Source: Spirogloea muscicola (Eukaryota; Streptophyta; Zygnematophyceae; Spirogloeales; Spirogloeaceae). Taken from it: a stretch of DNA of 11,601 nt. A model generated the notes under the pieces. It searched no databases and was not told where the DNA came from. It saw only the letters and a list, made by a program, of their open reading frames with translations. Of the stretch, positions 7,024-11,601 are shown piece by piece; the stretch's first letter is position 1, and every line of letters starts with the position of its first letter. Made by a program: the position numbers and the translations under genes. The DNA lies in assembly GCA_009602725.1 (NCBI GenBank), contig WELB01000181.1:286667-298267 (forward strand). The letters run 5' to 3'.

Positions 7024-7196
7024 GCTCCGCATCCCATTGTGATCATTGCAAGAAAGTGAAAATAGGTTTAGAAGCAGACACAACAGGTCACTTGGGAAGG
7101 AACAGCTCTTTCAATATGAGGGCAATGGCTATGGGAGGCCAGCCCAAAACCAATGAACAAGGTCTGAAAGGGCCAGAAGGAGGCGCTGGAAGTTGA
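6903..7196 (+). CDS. open frame in the duplicated unit, unknown protein
   Basis: A plus-strand frame is open from just after a TAG at 6900-6902 to a stop at 7194-7196, about 97 codons with no ATG at its start. It has a Cys/His cluster (Cys-Ser-Ala-Ser-His-Cys-Asp-His-Cys) near 7022-7050 that could bind metal, and ends in a module A peptide (Gln-Pro-Lys-Thr-Asn-Glu-Gln-Gly-Leu-Lys-Gly-Pro). The same frame in the upstream duplicate stops soon after the boundary. Two of the base differences between copies change residues (Asp/Tyr and Tyr/His). It could be an internal exon, with the ATAG before it as acceptor, or a repeat by-product. Confidence 0.25.
   Translation: MDEVGIVAPCKTSGHYLPITYLTIQGNLGDQLKTRHEFFNCSASHCDHCKKVKIGLEADTTGHLGRNSSFNMRAMAMGGQPKTNEQGLKGPEGGAGS
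7135..7180 (+). repeat. dispersed repeat module A, copy 7
   Basis: GGCCAGCCCAAAACC, AATGAACAAGGTCTGAAAGGGCC and AGAAGGAGG align with the core of the copies at 5775-5907. Confidence 0.7.
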
Positions 7197-7520
7197 CATT
7201 GTGCAATCGACAGCGTAGACACATCTTTAAAAGATGGCTTATATCAGGATAACAAGGGTGTCTGCCCAATATAATCTGCTGACAATACAATTACTGCTTG
7301 TTGATACTGTACCTCTTGATATTCATCTTGACAGGGGTCTTGTATCGTGGCTGGAAGACAGAGCAGCTCCAGATAGGCTGTGACGAAAGAGGCATCGGCC
7401 TCCTAAAGGTCACTGTGCAGCTCCGCCCACAGGAGCTTACGGGACTGATGCTTAGCCATTTGCCAAGATTGCAGTTATCTGCATGTGGAGGTTCCCGCGC
7501 TCAGCTCGATTTGGACCAAA
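7197..7520. other. no supported gene
   Basis: An open plus-strand frame spans 7298-7636, but it starts at TTG, has a hydrophobic first part and runs into the tandem array. No family motif is visible. Confidence 0.45.
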
Positions 7521-8294
7521 TCTCCCTAATGCATGATTGTAATTCTAACAGGTCGTCATCGATAATAGTGTACAACTTCGCTTGTCTCAGACAAAACCAC
7601 CATTGGCAGTGGCAGGTCCTCGGAGTCAGGTATTAGTAGAGGTACGCCACCGTAAGCCTGGAGCAACATCTGAGAGCTGGAACAGGTCATGGCACATCAT
7701 ATACCCTACTAAAAAACTGACGTCTCAGTCAACCAGCACTCTCAAGTCATCCAGAACGCTTCACTCATCACCAGACCATATCTTCCTAATGCATGATTGT
7801 ATTCCTAACAGGTCGTCATCAATAATAGTGTACATCTTCGCCTGTGTCAGACAAATCCACCATTGGCAGTGGCAGGTCCCCGGAGTCAGGTATTAGTAGA
7901 GGTACGCCACCATAAACCTGGAGCAACATCTGAGAGCTGCATCAGGTAATGGCACATCTTATACCCTACTAAAAAACCGACGTCTCAGTCAACCAGCACT
8001 CTTCAGTCATCCAGAACGCTTCACTCATCACCAGACCATATCTTCCTAATGCATGACTGTAATTCTAACAGGTCGTCATCAATAATAGTGTACATCTTCG
8101 CCTGTGTCAGCCAAATCCACCATTGGCAGTGGCAGGTCCTCGGAGTCAGGTATTAGTAGAGGTACGCCACTGTAAACCTGGAGCAACATCTGAGAGCGGC
8201 ATCAGGTCATGGCACATCATATACCCTACTAAAAACTGACGTCTCAAGTCAACCAGCACTCTTAAGTCATCCAGAACGCTTCACTCATCACCAG
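7521..8294. repeat. three tandem copies of a 260-bp unit
   Basis: Units begin at 7521, 7781 and 8041 (landmark CTAATGCATGA) with an exact 260-base period; the third ends at 8294 in CACTCATCACCAG. By eye copies 1 and 2 differ at about 18 positions and copies 2 and 3 at about 14, so about 93-94% identity. Similarity may start a few bases before 7521 (GGACCAAA against AGACCATA). Each unit contains ACTGACGTCTCA or CCGACGTCTCA, with an ACGT core, and several CAG/GTNN words. Because 260 is not a multiple of three, frames crossing unit boundaries (for example 7582-7896) are not conserved coding sequence. It may be a seed satellite array or a locally amplified regulatory segment. Confidence 0.95.
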
Positions 8295-8690
8295 CAAATT
8301 TTTAGCAGGTCACTGATATCACCCATCCGGACCTTGCTTACTTATCAAGTTAATGATTGCTTCTTACTCACCAAGCCAGTGGTTGGTTCTTCAGGCAGCG
8401 GGTCATTAAGCCTTGACAAAAAAGAAAACGAAGGCCAGCTTCTGCTTCTCCTTCATCCATGTACATCGATCATTCTCTGCAAAGCTGTCCATCTAGCCTC
8501 ATCCTGCATTATATAGCTGATTCAGAGCTTTCCAGTGTGTACTGCATATCTGTCTTACAGCCAGAGCCAGAACCCCTGAAGTTGACATGGAATTTCGAAG
8601 GACATTGCTGGCTGAATTTGTGGATGGTGGTTGTCTTGAGACAGTTGCTCTGGTGTTGTGGTTGTGAGCCTAATCAGATAGTTCCTGGCT
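8295..8690. other. no confident gene; possible minus-strand exon ending at 8372
   Basis: This lies 3' of the NAC-like gene on its strand. The minus strand has an ATG at 8460-8458 opening 30 codons and a strong GTGAGT donor at 8371-8366 (exon end 8372). No acceptor or family match fixes it, and the modelled NAC exon 3 stops before it at 8691. The plus-strand frame over 8459-8818 is largely antisense to that exon. Confidence 0.3.
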
Positions 8691-8909
8691 TCAGTACCGT
8701 GACAAACACAAGGCTAAGCATGATATTGACAAAAGGAACACCTTATGAGTTTCATTTGCTTTGGGTTTGGAAGCGGCAGGTGGTACACCACACTTCTCTG
8801 GGCGTGCAACACGCTTGACGTGATCACAAAGAGGGCAAAATGCACTGCTGGCTGACGAACTTGTAAAGTGTCCTTTTCCCAACCAAAAGTTCCAAAGCAC
8901 AGGTTGATT
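8691..8909 (-). CDS. candidate NAC-like gene exon 3 (C-terminal region)
   Basis: The acceptor TTCTGCAG|AA, after a pyrimidine-rich stretch, ends at 8910 and fits phase 0 with the exon 2 donor, giving a 228-base intron. The 72 codons to TGA at 8693-8691 include Cys-Pro-Leu-Cys and a Lys/Arg/Pro-rich part. NAC C-termini are not conserved, so there is no family check. An alternative acceptor (CCAAG|TCT, near 8995) would use another frame that contains Phe-Cys-Arg-Ile, faintly like the end of subdomain E, and stop at 8714. Confidence 0.35.
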   Translation of the reverse strand, partial: NQPVLWNFWLGKGHFTSSSASSAFCPLCDHVKRVARPEKCGVPPAASKPKANETHKVFLLSISCLALCLSRY

Positions 8910-9947
8910 CTGCAGAAGGCACAGTGGACAAAGAGGCCATCCCACAAACAAATCAATAATGACACTTGACGCAGCATGCTTATCATCCAGACAGACTTGG
9001 CAAGTTTGTCGTGGGGTGAATGGAAGTAGTGGTCCCAACTTAGGCTGATAGCTGAGCTAAGCATATGTCAGAGCTTATGATGCTGGTAAGCAGCGCCAAT
9101 GCTTCAGCAGTCCTTCAAGAAAAGCTCTGCTGCTTACCTGTTCATGGCCTTCTTGCCGGAGGCTATACTCGTGCACAAAAGCTGCTTCTGAATCTCTTTG
9201 TCCGAAGATACGTTTTGTCCTCCTGCTGCCGTTCTCATTGCAAACATAGTACGACATGATAGTCTTCACTCCAAGCTGGCAATTGCTGCCATCCTTTATC
9301 TTAGAGGAGCCTGTACAGCTCCACTCCCCTACTTTCTTTTTGTCCTTATTCACTATCCTTGTATCTTTCCCATCACTTTTCAGCTTCGGAGTGTATATCA
9401 TGAAGAACTTGCTGTCGTGGAGCTCATCGCAATTCCCTCCTCGACCTAAGCCTGCAAAGCCAATTTCCATGCTTTGAGAGGCTGATGTGTTTTAGAACAG
9501 GTTCAAGCGCTGCAGCTCGTTAGTAATACAAGACTCCCAGGCTACAAAAGCAAGTAGGTTTGGACAGGTCAAGGGGTTGCAAGCCACTGCATGCCACACA
9601 ACTTGCACAAAGGTCAAACAGCATGTAAAATGAGACTATAGAATTGGAAAGGGACGTGCTTATGCATTCCTATTGCTTCAAAACGTAAGTATCCCAGATG
9701 CAAGCACCAGATGACAGGTGAGAAACTTTCAATTTCAAAACTCCAGGGCAAGTGTACCATTTGGCAGCTCCTGTAGAAGCTTCTTGGGGGGTACCAGCGT
9801 GTTAGTCACCACTGGAAATAGGCCTTCCTCATACTCGGTGAACTCAGAGCGAAAGTTTCTGAGTATGCGCAAAATCTCTACATCTGTTGGACGGTAGCAA
9901 TCGCCTGGAATTGCATGTAGCGTAGCCAAATGCGAGGATCTGGCCAT
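8691..9947 (-). CDS. divergent NAC-domain transcription factor, three-exon model
   Basis: NAC proteins are plant-specific nuclear DNA-binding regulators with an N-terminal domain of five subdomains (A-E). Model: exons 9947-9758, 9451-9138 and 8909-8691, 723 coding bases, 240 residues. Exon 1 holds a subdomain A-like stretch (Tyr-Arg-Pro-Thr-Asp-Val-Glu, where family members have a Phe-His-Pro-Thr-Asp-Glu-Glu type motif) and a Glu-Leu-Pro-Asn before the intron. Exon 2 holds the C-E part: Gly-Glu-Trp-Ser-Cys-Thr-Gly, Gly-Val-Lys and Val-His-Glu-Tyr-Ser-Leu. The intron after Leu-Pro-(Asn) and the next after the His-Glu-Tyr region match the classic NAC gene structure. Several canonical residues are replaced, including the usual Tyr-Trp-Lys-Ala-Thr-Gly and the Trp before the His-Glu-Tyr motif, so DNA binding may be altered or it may be a pseudogene. 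The total is shorter than typical NACs (about 300 or more). Exon 3 is the weakest part. Confidence 0.65.
9138..9451 (-). CDS. NAC-like gene exon 2 (subdomains C to E)
   Basis: The acceptor TTTGCAG|GC ends at 9452 and joins exon 1 in phase 1. A TACTAAC branch-point consensus lies upstream in the 306-base intron, on the minus strand near 9520. The donor CAG|GTAAGC at 9137 is near-perfect and leaves phase 0. Encoded landmarks are Phe-Phe-Met-Ile-Tyr-Thr-Pro (cf. Trp-Tyr-Phe-Phe-Ser-Pro in the family), Gly-Glu-Trp-x2-Thr-Gly, Gly-Val-Lys-x4-Tyr-Tyr and Phe-Val-His-Glu-Tyr-Ser-Leu. Without splicing the frame reaches a stop at 9075 after a further 20 codons. Confidence 0.7.
9758..9947 (-). CDS. NAC-like gene exon 1
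   Basis: ATG is at 9947-9945 in the context TAGATGGCC, with an in-frame TAG directly before it; GATGGC is a good plant start context. Sixty-three codons plus one base (phase 1) run to Leu-Pro-Asn-(G), with donor G|GTACAC at 9757. That donor is weaker than consensus but gives the right phase for exon 2. The bases before the ATG (a pyrimidine run ending TTGTAG) also look like a splice acceptor, so an upstream non-coding or coding exon is possible. Confidence 0.65.
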
Positions 9948-10560
9948 CTACAAGGCAGGAGAAGTTCCCCTTTACAATGCATTTTACGAGCATGTGCGTG
10001 CCACGTCAACATTCTGTAACCTAAGGCAAGGCACTTGACAAAGGAGGCGGCACTTATTGTGATAGGCAGTCGTTCACCTTGTGAAGTTGCAACACTTGCA
10101 AGTCAAGCGCGGGCCGCAAGCGTCGGGCACTAGACGCTTGAGCCTCAGATTGCCAATAATAGGCTTCAGTATAAAAGAGAGAGGAGTAAGATGGCCAACG
10201 CCGGAGTCAGCTGCAGGCTGGCTGGTCGCAGGTGCTTGCTGCAGGCTCAGATTGTGTAATGAGGCGGCCTGGTATAGAACTTGAGCTTGGCAGGCCAGGA
10301 AGTTGGCAAGCTCAGACTTCAGTCGTCGATCAGTTTGGACATGACGACCAGCCGTCCCAGGTAAGGACTGATGGGTGTTTGCCAACTTCAGATTGTGGTC
10401 GCACTGAGCAGGTGACTTGAAGGATAAGCCCTGCACAGGCTGTGCTCACGAATCCCTGTATCACTGAAGCTGGACCTTTAGGCAGTAACCTCTGCGTCCT
10501 GCTGACCATCTCTTTTGGTTAAGCTGCTACAGCTGTAATTTCCATAACACGCCTTCACAC
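9948..10560. other. no confident gene; upstream region of the NAC-like gene
   Basis: No ATG-started frame of convincing length. The minus-strand frame at 10074-10436 starts at GTG. A loose CTCAGATTG-type word recurs near 10144, 10245, 10313 and 10387, too degenerate to call a repeat family. A TATAAAAG at 10170-10177 on the plus strand is followed only by very short frames. Confidence 0.45.
10000..10008. promoter_or_regulatory. G-box/ABRE-like ACGT element
   Basis: GCCACGTCA lies about 55 bp upstream of the NAC-like ATG. ACGT-core elements of this type bind bZIP factors in plant promoters, and many NAC genes respond to stress hormones. A single match is weak evidence, and the transcription start is unknown. 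Confidence 0.25.
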
Positions 10561-11130
10561 GGGCACGCTGCTGGTGCCGTGGCCAAAGACAGCAGCGCCA
10601 ATGCTGGTGCAAGGAGTTGTCAGGCAGCCGCCGAAGTGCCGCGTGAAAAGGCTCTCGCTCAACGGATCGAAGCTACGCCGGGAACATCATGCTGATGACT
10701 CCCAGAAGCTCTTGACCACAGGGCGCCTAGCCAGCCGCCTGTACCGCAAAGTCTACCACGGGGCTGCCAGGGCCCTGTGCTGCCGCCGTCCGGCGGCGAC
10801 CCCACCTCCTGGGCGGGGCCAGCAGCTGTCCCCCAAGGGGCGCAGCCACAGACTCCCCGGAGCAAGCCCCGCAGCAGGCTGCGGCGGCGGCTGCGGCGGC
10901 AAGCAGCGGCAAGGCTTCTCCTGGGCTTCACAGGTTCGAACTGATGTCGGGTCTCAGCCCAAGGCTCGTAGTGCTTCCCCCGTGCCACCCCCCCTCGTGG
11001 GGTGTGAGCTGGTCGCCCATGGCCTGCCTTGCGGCAGGCCAAGGATCCTCCCTTGACCAGAACAGCTTTGCCGGCCAGTCGCCTCCGTGGGCGAGCACTT
11101 GTTCTTCTCAGAGTCTCCCACTTGCCAGTG
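10560..11130. other. GC-rich segment with several small palindromes
   Basis: This stretch is clearly richer in G and C than its flanks, with GCGGCGGC runs near 10880-10900. Perfect small hairpins are GCCGCCG-TC-CGGCGGC (10782-10797), CCCC-TCGT-GGGG (10991-11002) and GGCCTGCC-TTGC-GGCAGGCC (11021-11040). Long frames exist on both strands (plus 10574-11056, starting at GTG; minus from ATG 11168 to 10659), but long frames are expected by chance in GC-rich DNA and neither shows a known motif. It may be a CpG-rich promoter-like island, an inserted element or a GC-rich exon. Confidence 0.4.
11051..11110 (-). repeat. dispersed repeat module A, copy 8 (diverged)
   Basis: The minus strand reads AGAAGAACAAGTGCTCGCCCA, nearly the GAAGAAAGTGCTCGCCCA word of the copies at 5041-5062 and 11545-11562. 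In the shared frame it gives Ser-Ala-Arg-Pro-Arg-Arg-Arg-Leu-Ala-Gly-Lys-Ala, close to the frame of the copy at 11545. Confidence 0.5.
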
Positions 11131-11306
11131 GAATCGTTTCGAGCTGGCTCCACAGGACCATTTGTCATACCGAAAGACCTTTCACAATTTTTCTGTACAG
11201 CTGACGGGAGCAAATAAGATTAAATTCAATTGATTCAAGGTCTTCCCGACTTTTTTTTGACTTCGGGCCCTTGCAAGGATGATGGCTTCAAATAACCAAC
11301 GGTTTT

Positions 11307-11340
11307 TCGTGGCCCCGCTCCGGGCCGTCGATGGCCACGA
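11307..11340. repeat. 8-bp inverted repeat, 18-base spacer
   Basis: TCGTGGCC at 11307-11314 is the exact reverse complement of GGCCACGA at 11333-11340. The right half overlaps the start codon of the small open frame at 11331. Confidence 0.5.
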
Positions 11341-11585
11341 CAGACCATCCCATTAGTCTCATAAGCGAATGTTTAGCCGTCCAGCTTTCTCGACCCGTCA
11401 TTGGCCCCTCGAAGGTCACTACTACTGACGATTATCTTTACTGTTCGTCGATGCCAATCCTTACGACCACTAACTGGTTTCCAGCAGCGCCAAATGCTCA
11501 TCGGAGGAGGCGGGCTACGCAGTCGGCCAAGCGGCGGGCGAAAAGAAGAAAGTGCTCGCCCATTGAGAAGAAGGCTCGCCCATAA
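11331..11585 (+). CDS. hypothetical small basic protein
   Basis: ATG in the context GTCGATGGCC, a good plant start, opens 84 codons ending in TAA. The C-terminal third is strongly basic (Arg-Arg-Arg-Arg, then Lys-Arg-Arg-x-Lys-Arg-Arg-Lys) and resembles a bipartite nuclear-localisation signal. That basic part falls on a module A copy read out of its usual frame, which argues against a conserved gene. A second plus frame from about 11374 is open to the window end and carries the module A peptide. I do not recognise a family. Confidence 0.25.
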   Translation: MATTDHPISLISECLAVQLSRPVIGPSKVTTTDDYLYCSSMPILTTTNWFPAAPNAHRRRRATQSAKRRAKRRKCSPIEKKARP

Positions 11586-11601
11586 AGAAAGAGGGGCTGG
11601 C
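11545..11601 (+). repeat. dispersed repeat module A, copy 9 (cut by window end)
   Basis: GAAGAAAGTGCTCGCCCATTGA matches the reverse complement of 5041-5062 with one mismatch. A second, shorter version (GAAGAAGGCTCGCCCA) follows in tandem at about 11567-11582. The window ends in GGGGCTGGC, the complement of the GCCAGCCC core, so further repeat sequence probably lies beyond. Confidence 0.65.

Noticed and set aside
7582-7896. 104-codon plus-strand frame inside the 260-bp array
   Set aside because: It is created by the repeat; the 260-base period is not a multiple of three and the frame is not kept in the third copy.
10170-10212. TATAAAAG box with a nearby ATGGCC on the plus strand
   Set aside because: The ATG lies only about 21 bases downstream, before any expected transcription start, and opens just 22 codons.
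10074-10436. Minus-strand 120-codon frame upstream of the NAC-like gene as an extra 5' exon
   Set aside because: It starts at GTG, and a donor near its end (AAG|GTGAAC) would join the NAC ATG exon out of frame.
10930-10945. GGTTCGAACTG, resembling a tRNA T-loop or B box
   Set aside because: No acceptor stem, D-arm or anticodon arm can be fitted around it, and no A box lies at the right distance.
10659-11213. Long minus-strand frame of 184 codons in GC-rich DNA
   Set aside because: It starts at a TTG, has no recognisable motif, is opposed by a similarly long plus frame, and long frames are expected by chance at this composition.
1-11601. Bacterial origin, CRISPR array, riboswitch or operon structure
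   Set aside because: No regularly spaced short repeats with spacers, no ribosome binding sites before frames, and no tightly packed co-directional genes; the one recognisable gene has introns.

Overview
This window looks like nuclear DNA of a plant. There are no bacterial-style operons or ribosome binding sites, no rRNA or tRNA genes and no CRISPR array. Long open frames are scarce, repeats are abundant, and the only protein I can place in a family is split by introns. That protein is a divergent NAC-domain transcription factor on the minus strand (about 8691-9947). NAC proteins are confined to land plants and their streptophyte algal relatives. I cannot name the species.

Layout. Positions 1-3400 are mostly non-coding: an imperfect CTG microsatellite (about 424-529), a decayed plus-strand reading frame (540-881), a cluster of TGACGG motifs with palindromes (1351-1503), a perfect 15-bp hairpin (1835-1868), and two weak minus-strand coding candidates (1961-2247 and 2892-3399). 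Positions 3585-4690 form a large inverted duplication. Its inner 143-bp arms are about 86% identical, while its outer arms are much more diverged. Positions 4900-7200 are a patchwork of an unclassified dispersed repeat (called module A here) on both strands, a second small module (B) that is flipped relative to A between copies, and a 194-bp tandem duplication. Positions 7521-8294 hold three head-to-tail copies of a 260-bp unit.

The NAC-like gene follows on the minus strand, modelled as three exons (9947-9758, 9451-9138, 8909-8691) giving 240 residues. Exons 1 and 2 are supported by NAC-like sequence and phase-matched splice sites; exon 3 rests only on a good acceptor and a compatible phase. 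Upstream is about 600 bp without a convincing gene, then a GC-rich segment (about 10560-11130) with small palindromes. The right end has an 84-codon open frame in a good plant start context and two more module A copies.

Most promising unexplained signals: (1) the inverted duplication at 3585-4690, whose inner arms are unusually well kept and whose arm differences mostly preserve pairing in a plus-strand RNA, as expected of a hairpin small-RNA or young miRNA-type locus; (2) the dispersed module A, whose copies read as the same short peptide in the same frame; (3) the inversion of module B beside module A. All alignments and identities were made by eye.
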